A stretch of DNA of 64,000 bases from Pseudooceanicola marinus. Its GTDB lineage: Bacteria > Pseudomonadota > Alphaproteobacteria > Rhodobacterales > Rhodobacteraceae. The notes beneath the pieces are model-generated. The model made no database searches. It saw only the letters and a list, made by a program, of their open reading frames with translations, and was not told the origin of the DNA. The stretch is from positions 390,861 through 454,860 of the forward strand of contig NZ_PGTC01000017.1 in the NCBI RefSeq assembly GCF_002786295.1, written 5' to 3'. This document shows, piece after piece, positions 38,228-46,215 of the stretch. The translations under genes and the position numbers were made by a program. The first letter of the stretch is position 1. Each line of letters begins with the position of its first letter.

Positions 38228-38869
38228 TCAGCTCTCCTGAAGCTCCTTCTCCAGCATCGCGCGAATGCGCTTGCGCTCGCGCCGGCCCGACACCTGCTCG
38301 GTCTGCGGATAGACAGGGACCACGTCCCAGACCTCCTGGTCGACCTTCAGCCGGAAGCGGCGGCGGGCCGCAACCTCCAGATCGTCCCCGCCGAAGGCGC
38401 AGGTGACCATGATCTCGAAATCGCGGATCCGGTCGCGCAGCTCCGACAGGTCATCGGGCAGGTCCTCGTTCCGCTCCACCGTGATGTCGAGAATGTTGCG
38501 AAAGGTGCCCAGCCCCATGAAATCGCCGCGGTTCAGCGGGCCCTGGCTGGTGATCCCCTCGGGGCGCTCCTCGTCATCGCCGGATTTCTGCAGGATGTCC
38601 CGGTCGGTGACGGTGGCGGTGTATTCGCTGCCATCGGTCATCCGCAGGGTACAGTAGACCCCCTGCCCGTAGATCGGTTCCTGGCTCATGTTCGACATCA
38701 GGATCAGCGCGTCCAGGTCCGATCCGGCGCCCCGGTTGATGATGACGCGCGGCTTGCGGGCCCGGATGTAGCTACCGACGAAGATCTGCAGGTAGATCAG
38801 CCAGACCCCCAGCATTCCGACATTGGTCAGCACGTTCAGCGCCGAGCTGTATTCCTTCAGCCAGTCCAT
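38228..38869 (-). CDS. Hypothetical membrane-anchored protein downstream of selenium transporter
   Basis: A 213-residue protein with one N-terminal membrane helix (about 12-35, VLTNVGMLGVWLIYLQIFVGSYI) and a soluble beta-rich domain containing SDLDALILMSNMSQEPIYGQGVYCTL, ending in a charged helix (SGRRERKRIRAMLEKELQES). No catalytic motif is recognised. The start at 38869 (MDWLKEYSSAL) has GGGAGA upstream, partly inside a hairpin at 38876-38918. It lies 60 bp after the PhnE-like permease on the same strand and could be the last gene of the selenium operon. Confidence 0.7.
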   Translation of the reverse strand: MDWLKEYSSALNVLTNVGMLGVWLIYLQIFVGSYIRARKPRVIINRGAGSDLDALILMSNMSQEPIYGQGVYCTLRMTDGSEYTATVTDRDILQKSGDDEERPEGITSQGPLNRGDFMGLGTFRNILDITVERNEDLPDDLSELRDRIRDFEIMVTCAFGGDDLEVAARRRFRLKVDQEVWDVVPVYPQTEQVSGRRERKRIRAMLEKELQES

Positions 38870-38875
38870 GGGTCT

Positions 38876-38918
38876 CCCGTTCGTGTTTGCATGGGGCAAA
38901 CCAACGCCCCCGAACGGG
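38876..38918 (-). promoter_or_regulatory. Nested hairpin overlapping the ribosome site of the 38228-38869 gene
   Basis: Minus-strand transcript: CCCGTTCG pairs with CGAACGGG, enclosing a GTTTGC/GCAAAC stem. The 3' arm abuts and partly includes the GGGAG Shine-Dalgarno sequence. It may limit translation of the downstream gene or protect the upstream mRNA end. Confidence 0.45.
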
Positions 38919-38929
38919 TTCCGTTCCTC

Positions 38930-40405
38930 TCAGCCCTGACCGCGCATGCCTTCGATCCGCAGGCGGCTGTCGGGCTGCAACCGCCGCCGCAACCGCCGGG
39001 ACAGGGCATCCACCGCCAGGGTCAGCGCCACGGTGACCAGCAGCAGGGCCATCACGCGGTCCAGCCGCAGCTCTGCCACGTTGGTCTGCACGTAGAAGCC
39101 CAGGGTGCCGAGACCCAGCACACCCATGATGGCGCTTTCGCGCAGGATGATCTCCCACCGGTAGAGGCAGAGGGCGCGGAAGTTGCCCATCAGGCGCGGG
39201 AACAGCTCCCACCCCCAGAGGGTGAGGCCGCGTGGGGCGTCCGGGCGCAGCGGCAGGGTGGCGGCCTGGCGGCCCATCAGGTGGGCGATGATGGCGCCGT
39301 TGTGCAGGCCGAGGGCCAGAACGGCGGGCAGCATCGACGGGCCGAGGATCTGCAGCAGGACAAAGGCCAGCATGTACTCAGGCGTCGAACGCAGCAGGAC
39401 CAGCACCCCGTGTCCCAGCATCGCGCCCAGGCGACCCGCCACGCGCGGCACGATCATCGGGAAGGCCAGCGCCGCCAGCCAGCCCGCCAGCACCAGTGCC
39501 AGCTGTCCCAGCACCAGCGTGTCCACCACCCCCGGCCAGGCCTGTTGTACGAAAACCTTATCCAGCCAGCCGCCCCAGTCCGCCCCGGTGCGCAGCGGGG
39601 CCGGCACGATGTCCGACAGGAACCGCGCCAGCGCCCCCGATCCCATCGGCGGCACCTCGACCCGCAGAAGCGCCCAGACCGAGGCCAGCAGGTAAACCGG
39701 CATCAGCCGCCAGCGCGCCCAGTGGCGGATCGGCAGGATCAACAGGAAGAAGACCGCCAGCACCACAACGGCGCGGTCGTATTCGGCCTGGCGGAACCAG
39801 GTTTCCAGCTGGAACCCCAGCGTCGGCAAGCCGATGAAGCCCAGCACGGCGGAGCTGCGCATGCCGCATTCCAGCCGGTAGAGCGTATAGGCCGCCATCT
39901 GCGGCAGCACGGCCGGGTAGCGCACCCAGACCAGCCGGGTGACCGCCCCCAGCCCCGGGGGCAGCGCCTGTTCGCCGCCCCGTCCGGCCTCGTCGAGGTA
40001 TTCGGAAAAGACCTTGGCGAAGATGCCCGCGTAGGGCAACCCGATGGCCAGCACGCCGGTCAGCGGCGATAGGCCGGTGATGTTCATCAGCAAAAGCGCC
40101 CAGAACAGCTCATGCAGGGCGCGGATGGCGACGCAGAGGAACCGCACCGGCGCCAGGTGGTAAAGCGGCGCCAGCACCAACCCAGCCACTGCGCCCAGCC
40201 CCACACCGCACAGCGCGAAAGCCAGGGTCAGAACGGCCCCATTGAACAGCGACAGCGGGTCCGACAGGTCCGGATGCAGGATCCCCTGCCCGATCGCCGC
40301 CAGCGTCATCCAGGGATCGGGGCGCGGCGCCGACAGGTCCGCCAGCACCAGTGCCAGCACCGTGGCCACCAGGACCCCCAGCGTGATGCGCCGCGCCACG
40401 CTCAC
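38930..40405 (-). CDS. PhnE-like ABC transporter permease, two fused permease domains
   Basis: A 491-residue membrane protein made of two tandem binding-protein-dependent permease domains. Each half ends with a similar coupling loop: MRSSAVLGFIGLPTLGFQLE near residue 200 and LRESAIMGVLGLGTLGFYVQTN near residue 445. Phosphonate-type PhnE proteins are usually one domain of about 260-290 residues, so this is an internal duplication or fusion. The start is GTG at 40405, overlapping the ATPase stop. It acts with the ATPase and PhnD-like receptor; the adjacent selD and mnmH suggest selenium oxyanion uptake. Confidence 0.88.
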   Translation of the reverse strand: MSVARRITLGVLVATVLALVLADLSAPRPDPWMTLAAIGQGILHPDLSDPLSLFNGAVLTLAFALCGVGLGAVAGLVLAPLYHLAPVRFLCVAIRALHELFWALLLMNITGLSPLTGVLAIGLPYAGIFAKVFSEYLDEAGRGGEQALPPGLGAVTRLVWVRYPAVLPQMAAYTLYRLECGMRSSAVLGFIGLPTLGFQLETWFRQAEYDRAVVVLAVFFLLILPIRHWARWRLMPVYLLASVWALLRVEVPPMGSGALARFLSDIVPAPLRTGADWGGWLDKVFVQQAWPGVVDTLVLGQLALVLAGWLAALAFPMIVPRVAGRLGAMLGHGVLVLLRSTPEYMLAFVLLQILGPSMLPAVLALGLHNGAIIAHLMGRQAATLPLRPDAPRGLTLWGWELFPRLMGNFRALCLYRWEIILRESAIMGVLGLGTLGFYVQTNVAELRLDRVMALLLVTVALTLAVDALSRRLRRRLQPDSRLRIEGMRGQG

Positions 40406-41061
40406 GCGTAGAGGTCCATCAGCCGATCGCGCGGACAGTCGGCCACGGGCGCATCCAGCACGATCCGCCCCCCTTTCAGGCCGAGGATGCGCGTGGCGGT
40501 CTGCCGCGCCAGGGTCACGTCATGCAGCGCGAGCACTGAAGTGGGGAAACTTGCCGCCAGGTCCCCCAGCAGGGCGGCGGCCTGCGACGGGTCAAGGGCG
40601 GAGACGGGTTCATCTCCCAGCACCACCTCGCCGCCGCGCAACAGCGCCCGCGCCAGCGCCACGCGCTGCCGCTGCCCGCCCGAGAGCTGCGCAACCCGGC
40701 GCCGGCCCATGCCGGTCAGGCCCACCCGGGTCAGAACAGTCTCCACCTGCGCCCGCTCCTGGGCCGAAGGGCGCAGCAGGATGCGCAGGTTTCGGGCCGT
40801 CCCCGCGTCGTCCAGTCGTCCCATCCAGACGTTGTGAAAGACCGACAGCGGCCCGACCAGCCCGTGATCCTGCGGCACCAGCGCCACGCGCCGCGCCGCC
40901 AACCGCTGCGCCAGCGCCGCCAGCAGGGTGGATTTCCCCACCCCACTGCGCCCCAGAAGCGCGATCCGCTCTCCGGGCTCTATCGTCAGGGTCACATCGC
41001 CGAGGACGGGGATCTCCCCCCATCCCAGACGCTCCCCCGAGAGGGAGACGAGCGCCGCCAT
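40402..41061 (-). CDS. ABC transporter ATP-binding protein (PhnC-like)
   Basis: A 219-residue ATPase with Walker A GRSGVGKSTLL near residue 39, the signature QLSGGQRQRVALARALL, Walker B VVLGDEP and the switch His in LALHDVTLA. It begins MAALVSLSGERLGWGEIPVLG and overlaps the receptor gene stop by one base and the permease start by 4. It energises the PhnE-like permease. The fold is general; specificity is inferred from the selenium context. Confidence 0.92.
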   Translation of the reverse strand: MAALVSLSGERLGWGEIPVLGDVTLTIEPGERIALLGRSGVGKSTLLAALAQRLAARRVALVPQDHGLVGPLSVFHNVWMGRLDDAGTARNLRILLRPSAQERAQVETVLTRVGLTGMGRRRVAQLSGGQRQRVALARALLRGGEVVLGDEPVSALDPSQAAALLGDLAASFPTSVLALHDVTLARQTATRILGLKGGRIVLDAPVADCPRDRLMDLYA

Positions 41062-41906
41062 CAGTCGATGATGTCGAGCGCGCGCGCCGTGTCCTCGATC
41101 GGCTGGTAAAGACCGTTGTCGGCCTCGATGAACGCGGACCGCGGGAAGGTCGCCAGCAGGTCCTCGTCGGTCAGCGACAACAGCGCCTCCTGCACCTTGG
41201 CGGTGAAGCCCTCGCCGAAGCGACCATCGACATCGCCGCGAATGGTCCAGTTGTAATCGGGGTACGGCGGGGTCTGCCAGATCACGGTAGTCTGGTCGAC
41301 CTCCGGCGCGCCCTCGCTCTCGGCCAGTTCGTAGACCGAGTAATTCAGCGCGCCGACCTCATAGGCGCCCGAGGCCACCAGACGCAGGGTCTGGCCATGA
41401 TCGCCGGAGAAGCCCACGTCGGAGAAGACATCCTCCGGCGCCTCGCCGGTCTCCTCGCGGATATAGTATTCGGGCATCAGGCGGCCGGAGGTCGATCCCT
41501 GCGCACCGAAGGTGAAGCTGCGGCCCGCGATGTCGGGGAAGTCCTCCGTCGGCTCAAGGCCGGTGGCATCGTTGGCGATGAAATAGGTGACGAACTCCGC
41601 ATCCTCGGCGCCCTGCGCGATGGCGGTGGAGCCCGGCACCAGGGCGCGAGCCTGCACGCCCGACAGGCCGCCGAACCAGCCCAGCTGGATCTGGTCGTTA
41701 CGGAAGGCGGTGACGGCGGCGGCATAGGATTTCACCGGCACGTATTGCACCTCGACCCCCAGCTCGTCCGAGAGGTAATCGGCCACGGCGCCGAAGCGTT
41801 CGACCAGGCGGCTTTCATCGTCATCGGGGATGGCGGAGAAATAGAGCGTGTCGGCAGCCGCCGGCGTCGCGGCGGCGGTCATCAGCAGGAAGGCAAGACG
41901 TTTCAT
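41061..41906 (-). CDS. PhnD-like periplasmic substrate-binding protein, probable selenium oxyanion receptor
   Basis: A 281-residue receptor with signal peptide (MKRLAFLLMTAAATPAAA) and the phosphate/phosphonate-binding pattern: LYFSAIPDDDESRLVERFGAVADYLSDELGVEVQYVPVKSYAAAVTAFRNDQIQLGWFGGLSGVQA, FTFGAQGSTSGRLMP and VGALNYSVYEL. From memory, a PhnD-related receptor family occurs beside selD and has been named putative selenate-binding. Because selD and mnmH lie directly upstream on the same strand, selenate or selenite is the favoured ligand; phosphonate or phosphite cannot be excluded. Confidence 0.88.
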   Translation of the reverse strand: MKRLAFLLMTAAATPAAADTLYFSAIPDDDESRLVERFGAVADYLSDELGVEVQYVPVKSYAAAVTAFRNDQIQLGWFGGLSGVQARALVPGSTAIAQGAEDAEFVTYFIANDATGLEPTEDFPDIAGRSFTFGAQGSTSGRLMPEYYIREETGEAPEDVFSDVGFSGDHGQTLRLVASGAYEVGALNYSVYELAESEGAPEVDQTTVIWQTPPYPDYNWTIRGDVDGRFGEGFTAKVQEALLSLTDEDLLATFPRSAFIEADNGLYQPIEDTARALDIID

Positions 41907-42005
41907 CGGGAAAACTCATCACTTGGGTTGCATTTGGGGCGCCATGCCCCGCGAACGTGGAAGGCCCCTTGCCGGGGCGTATTCTGTCAGGCCCGGCCCG
42001 CGGGC

Positions 42006-43052
42006 TCAGGCAAATCGGATGCCGCTGCCCGCAGCCATGCGGCCCACGGGGGCGGCCGCGTCGAAACCATGCTGGCGGAAGGTGGCCAGCACCTCGTCGA
42101 CCGCCTCGGGCGCGCAGGACACCAGCAGCCCGCCCGAGGTCTGCGGATCGCAGACCAGCGCGCAGTCGAGGTCCGACAGCCCGTCGAGGGTGACTTGCGC
42201 GCCGTAGCTCGCCCAGTTGCGCCCCGAGGCACCGGTGATATTGCCCGCATCCGCCAGTTCGCGCGCCGAGGACAGGAGCGGCACCCGCGCCCAGTCGATC
42301 TGCGCCTGCAGGCCGGAGCCACGCGCCATCTCCAGCCCGTGACCCGCAAGGCCGAAACCGGTCACGTCAGTCATCGCATGGACGCCAGGCAGCTCGGCCA
42401 GGTCGGGGCCCGGCGTGTTCAGCCGGGTCATGGTGGCGATCATCTCGGCGTACTGGGCCTCCGACAGCAGCTCCTTCTTGAACGCTGCCGAATAAATTCC
42501 GACGCCCAGGGGCTTGCCAAGGATAAGCACGTCGCCCTCCTGCGCCTGGTCGTTCTGTTTCATCTGCGCCAGATCGACGAGGCCGATGGCGACGAGACCG
42601 TAGATCGGCTCGACCGAGTCGATGGTATGGCCACCGGCGACGGGAATGCCGGCCTCGGCCGCCGCCTTGGCGCCGCCTTCCAGGATCTTGCCGATGGTCT
42701 CGCCCGGCAGGGCGTTGACCGGCATGCCGACCACGGCCAGGGCGAACAGGGGCCGCCCGCCCATGGCGTAGACATCGGAAATGGCATTGGTCGCGGCGAT
42801 GCGGCCGAAATCCTCCGGGTCGTCGACGATGGGCATGAAGAAATCGGTGGTGGCGACGATCGCCTGGGTGTCGGAGATCTTGTAGACCGCCGCGTCGTCC
42901 GCGCTGCCGATGCCCACCAGCAGCTCCGGGGGGACCGGAAGGGCCTTGGTGCCCTTCAGCAGGTCCGACAGCACGCCGGGCGCGATCTTGCAGCCGCAGC
43001 CGCCGCCATGGCTGAGGGAGGTCAGGCGGGGGGGCTTCACGGGATCGGTCAT
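42006..43052 (-). CDS. selD: Selenide, water dikinase SelD
   Basis: Makes selenophosphate from selenide and ATP. The 348-residue protein starts with LTSLSHGGGCGCKI; Cys19 and Lys22 correspond to the catalytic Cys and Lys of SelD, and the codon for Cys19 is TGC, so this is a Cys and not a selenocysteine form. Other signatures: TTDFFMPIVDDPEDFGRIAATNAISDVYAMGG, PVAGGHTIDSVEPIYGLVAIG and ALVCDPQTSGGLL. The ATG overlaps the mnmH stop by 4 bp. Selenophosphate supplies MnmH and, if present elsewhere, selenocysteine synthesis. Confidence 0.97.
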   Translation of the reverse strand: MTDPVKPPRLTSLSHGGGCGCKIAPGVLSDLLKGTKALPVPPELLVGIGSADDAAVYKISDTQAIVATTDFFMPIVDDPEDFGRIAATNAISDVYAMGGRPLFALAVVGMPVNALPGETIGKILEGGAKAAAEAGIPVAGGHTIDSVEPIYGLVAIGLVDLAQMKQNDQAQEGDVLILGKPLGVGIYSAAFKKELLSEAQYAEMIATMTRLNTPGPDLAELPGVHAMTDVTGFGLAGHGLEMARGSGLQAQIDWARVPLLSSARELADAGNITGASGRNWASYGAQVTLDGLSDLDCALVCDPQTSGGLLVSCAPEAVDEVLATFRQHGFDAAAPVGRMAAGSGIRFA

Positions 43053-44128
43053 TCGGTGTCTCCTCTAGCGGGCGTAACGGCCAGGTCGGCGACCTGCGCC
43101 GCGATCCGGGCGGCCAGCTCGGGCAAGGCCTGCGGATCCAGGCGCGGGGCGGTCAGTGGGGTCACCGTCGTCGGGTCCATCCGCGCACGGTGACGGGCAT
43201 AGCTGGAATCGTAGCGCAGCTCCATCAGGCTGCGGGCCAGCGCGGCGAAGGCGCCCGCGCGGGCCTCGGCGTGCCAGGCCTCGATCTGCTCGGCGGCCAC
43301 GTAGGGGCGAAGCGTGTCGAGGATCTGGTGCAGCCGGGCCTTGTCCTCGGTGACATCGGCATAGGCGCGCGCCAGATAGCCGGCACGTTCGTCCAGCGGC
43401 GCCTCCAGCACGATGCGCGGCGCGGCCTTCATCGCGGTCCAGAGCGACGGCGGCAGGCGGCACTCGCCGACCTTGGAGCTTTCGGCCTCCACCACAACGG
43501 GGCGCGTCGGATCCAGCCGGGCCACCTGCATGGCCAGCGCCGTCTCGAAACCGCGCTGTTGCGGCTGCGGGCCCATGGCGCCGAAAAGCGACCCGCGATG
43601 GTTCGCCAGCCCCTCCAGGTCCAGCACCTGCAGACCATGATCAGGCAGCATGTTCAGAAGTTCGGTCTTGGCCGATCCGGTATTGCCGTCCAGCAAGACC
43701 ACCGGCGCCGGGAAGGGATCATCGTAGAGCGCCTGCACCACCAGCCCGCGGAAGGCCTTGTAGCCGCCCTCGATCGTCTCCACCCGCCAGCCGATCTGGC
43801 GCAGGATGGTGGCGAAGGAGCCGGAGCGCTGCCCACCCCGCCAGCAGTAGACCAGCGGCTGCCAGCCGCCGTCCCGATCCTGCAGCTTCTCCTCGATATG
43901 CCGCGCGGCATTGCGCGCCACCAGAGCACCGCCGATCTTGCGCGCATCGAAGGGCGAGATCTGCTTGTAGATCGTGCCGACCCGGGCGCGTTCCTCGTCG
44001 TCCAGAACCGGCATGCTGAGGGCACCGGGCACGTGGTCGTCGGCATATTCCGCCGGCGCCCGCACGTCGATGATGTCGTCGAAACCGTGATCGAAAAGAT
44101 CGCTGAGGGATGTGAGCTTGATTGCCAT
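43049..44128 (-). CDS. mnmH: tRNA 2-selenouridine synthase
   Basis: Converts 2-thiouridine to 2-selenouridine at the wobble position of certain tRNAs using selenophosphate. The N-terminal rhodanese domain carries the active Cys in YCWRGGQRSGSFATIL near residue 94; the C-terminal P-loop domain has LLDGNTGSAKTELLNML near residue 150. The 359-residue product starts MAIKLTSLSDLFDHGFDDIIDVRAP at 44128; an upstream in-frame ATG at 44146 adds 6 residues. It leads the mnmH-selD-transporter operon. Confidence 0.95.
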   Translation of the reverse strand: MAIKLTSLSDLFDHGFDDIIDVRAPAEYADDHVPGALSMPVLDDEERARVGTIYKQISPFDARKIGGALVARNAARHIEEKLQDRDGGWQPLVYCWRGGQRSGSFATILRQIGWRVETIEGGYKAFRGLVVQALYDDPFPAPVVLLDGNTGSAKTELLNMLPDHGLQVLDLEGLANHRGSLFGAMGPQPQQRGFETALAMQVARLDPTRPVVVEAESSKVGECRLPPSLWTAMKAAPRIVLEAPLDERAGYLARAYADVTEDKARLHQILDTLRPYVAAEQIEAWHAEARAGAFAALARSLMELRYDSSYARHRARMDPTTVTPLTAPRLDPQALPELAARIAAQVADLAVTPARGDTE

Positions 44129-44311
44129 TCCCGCCAGATAGCGCATGCCCGCGCCCAGGCAAAGCGCCGAGCGCAGGCAGCGGCGTATGGCGGGCCCCTG
44201 CCTCCCGAAACGGAGCGTCGCCTGAGGTCCGCGATGCGATTTCCGCTTCAATCCGGCTGGGCGCTTTGCTACAGACCTCCTCACGCGATGGCCTGAGGGC
44301 CGTGGCGGGTT

Positions 44312-44395
44312 GCGGGTGTGGCGGAATTGGTAGACGCACCAGATTTAGGTTCTGGCGCCTTTGGCGTGGGGGTTCGAGTCCCTTCACCCGCACCA
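44312..44395 (+). tRNA. tRNA-Leu (anticodon TAG)
   Basis: 84 nt including an encoded CCA. The acceptor arm GCGGGTG pairs with CACCCGC; the D-arm sequence GCGGAATTGGTAGACGC is typical of tRNA-Leu; the anticodon stem CCAGA/TCTGG holds a TTTAGGT loop giving TAG; a long variable arm follows and the T-arm has GGTTCGAGTCC. The accessory segment with an IS element starts about 110 bp downstream. Confidence 0.97.
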
Positions 44396-44503
44396 CTTTG
44401 ATTTCATGCAACTTTTCCAAGAGCGCTTCCACCCGCGGAATATCGACCGCTGGCGGTTTCGCAATTTGTTTCGCAGGTTCCTGCTACGTTCACGATTTAC
44501 TCG

Positions 44504-45551
44504 GGCTAGTTGCACATATCGGTGAGAGGGATTCCGATCGGGAATCCCGATGGTTAGATCGATGGGATGCCCAAGCCTGCCAACACCCGCTACCGCACGA
44601 CGAACTGGTCCGACTATAACGCCTCCCTGAAGTGGCGAGGATCGTTGTCCATCTGGTTCGACCCGGCGATGCCCTGGAGGGCAGGCCGAAGCGGCAAGCG
44701 TGGTCACCCCAAGACCTTCTCCGACAGCGCGGTTTAGAGCTGTCTCACGCTGAAAGTGTTGTTCAGCCTGCCGCTTTGCCAGACCGTCGGTCTCTTGGCG
44801 AGCCTGATCGAGATGGCCGGGCTCGACTGGCTTGTGCCGGACTATTCCACGCTGTGCCGACGTCAGGCTCGGATCGCGGTGCAGATCCCGTATCGGCGCG
44901 CTGGCAAGCCGCTGAATCTCCTGATCGACAGCACCGGCATCCGTTTTCGCGGTGATGGAGAGTGGCTCTCGCGCAAGCATGGTGCGACGCGCAGACGCGA
45001 ATGGCGCAAGGTGAATCTGGCGATGGACACGGCCACAGGCGATATCCGTGCTGTCGAATTTACGTCCAGCTGGCAGGGCGACAGCCCCATCCTGCCCGAG
45101 CTGCTGGGCAGATCCCGACGGTCGAAGAGATCGAAACCGTCACCGCCGACGGTGCCTATGACACGCGCCACTGCCATGCGGCGATCCTTGAGAATGGAGC
45201 AGAACCAATCATCCCGATCCGTCGCAATGGACGCACCTGGAAACCCGACTGCCCCGCCGCGATATCGCGAAACGAGATACTCCGGGCGACGCGGTGCCTG
45301 GGGCGGTCGATTTGGAAGAAATGGGCGGGCTATCACGCTCGAAGTCGTTTCGAAGCACATATGAATCGCCTCAAGCTTTTCGGCGACAGGATCATGTCAC
45401 GTGACCCTGATCGTCAGACCGCAGAAATCCAGATCCGCATCGCCATCATGAACCGCTGCTCGGCCCCGGGAAGGGCCGAGATCGAAGCCATCGCCTGAAA
45501 CCTACGGGGAAAGGGGCGGATCATCCTGGCGTCCAATTAGCGCAACAAGGC
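44504..45551 (+). mobile_element. IS5-family insertion sequence (IS903-like group), defective
   Basis: About 1048 bp. The left end (44504-44522, GGCTAGTTGCACATATCGG) and the inverted right end (45533-45551, reading GCCTTGTTGCGCTAATTGG) match at 13 of 19 positions, as imperfect terminal repeats. An internal GGATTCC/GGAATCC palindrome follows the left end. It carries one broken transposase. ACGTTCAC occurs at 44486-44493 and again directly after the right end at 45552-45559; this could be a target duplication if 10 bp next to the left end are extra or altered. Confidence 0.85.
44567..45498 (+). pseudogene. IS5-family transposase pseudogene
   Basis: Starts MPKPANTRYRTTNWSDYNASLKWRGSLSIWFD, the classic IS5/IS903-group N-terminus. 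An in-frame TAG at 44735-44737 interrupts SDSAV-SCLTLKVLF where homologues have Gln, consistent with CAG to TAG. One base is missing near 45108 (LLG then QIPTVEEIETV in another frame). The DDE residues remain visible: LIDSTGIRFRGDGEW, TADGAYDT and SRFEAHMNRLK. It ends EIEAIA at 45498. With a nonsense codon and a frameshift, it should not make active transposase. Confidence 0.9.
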
Positions 45552-45600
45552 ACGTTCACACCGACCTACGCGAAAGACCGGTTCCGGCAAGTGGTTAGCT

Positions 45601-46215
45601 TCAAGAATTACGAACGGCCCGCCAGTAACTGCCTACTTCGCTTGCCAGTTCCTCAAGGTAGGCATCGCGGCTTTGGATGTACTGGTCGAGGTCGAGGCGG
45701 AACTGGCCATAGAAACTAATCCATTCAAGGCTACCGACTTCGGGTGGATCATTGACCACATAGAATTTTCTCAGCGCGGTAATCGCGTCGATATAGTCAG
45801 CAACTTCGTTATCGGTCCCTGGCAACAGGCGGCTGACTTCGTTGATCTCGCGGATGTAAGCCTGCGCCGCGTCGTCGAATGACCGCGCTCCCTGTATCTC
45901 ACGCACTGCGGACGGCGCGGCCTCGTCAAAGGCCTCAGCAGCATCAACCGGCTGCACGGTGTTCCCCTCAAACACGGAGTTGTACCGCTCGATCTGGCGC
46001 TGAAACGCCTTGTGCGCCTCCAGAGTTTCCTCGTAGTGGGCGCGAATGATCGCCTGATGCTCACTTCTGAACGTCCAGAACCCGGTGAGCAACTGAACGC
46101 CGATCATGCCGACAGCGCCTATGGCAAGGCTAATCACGTGGATGCGTGTGAGCACCCACAACAGCTTGCCACCGAGGCCTACGGCCTCGTCCCAGTTATT
46201 CGGAACCTTCATCAT
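45601..46215 (-). CDS. Hypothetical membrane protein, second gene of a two-gene module
   Basis: A 204-residue protein with one N-terminal helical membrane segment (about 18-45, KLLWVLTRIHVISLAIGAVGMIGVQLLTG) followed by a long charged, mostly helical cytosolic or periplasmic region (HQAIIRAHYEETLEAHKAFQRQIERYN and so on). No enzymatic motif. Its ATG overlaps the stop of the upstream gene (ATGATG), so the two are translationally coupled. Base composition is less GC-rich than the flanking core genes. Not recognised; possibly a partner or anchor for the upstream protein. Confidence 0.75.
   Translation of the reverse strand: MMKVPNNWDEAVGLGGKLLWVLTRIHVISLAIGAVGMIGVQLLTGFWTFRSEHQAIIRAHYEETLEAHKAFQRQIERYNSVFEGNTVQPVDAAEAFDEAAPSAVREIQGARSFDDAAQAYIREINEVSRLLPGTDNEVADYIDAITALRKFYVVNDPPEVGSLEWISFYGQFRLDLDQYIQSRDAYLEELASEVGSYWRAVRNS

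Noticed and set aside
42990..43000. Selenocysteine codon in selD
   Set aside because: The catalytic position is encoded by TGC (Cys), not TGA.
40242..43193. A 983-codon plus-strand open frame over the selenium locus
   Set aside because: It crosses four well-supported minus-strand genes and has no recognisable motif.
44372..44395. The tRNA-Leu 3' end as an att site of an integrated island
   Set aside because: No second copy of the 3' end sequence was noticed downstream and no integrase gene was seen, so an att site cannot be supported.
44495..45560. A 9-bp target duplication directly at the IS ends
   Set aside because: The 9 bp directly outside the two terminal repeats differ; only the offset ACGTTCAC pair is repeated.
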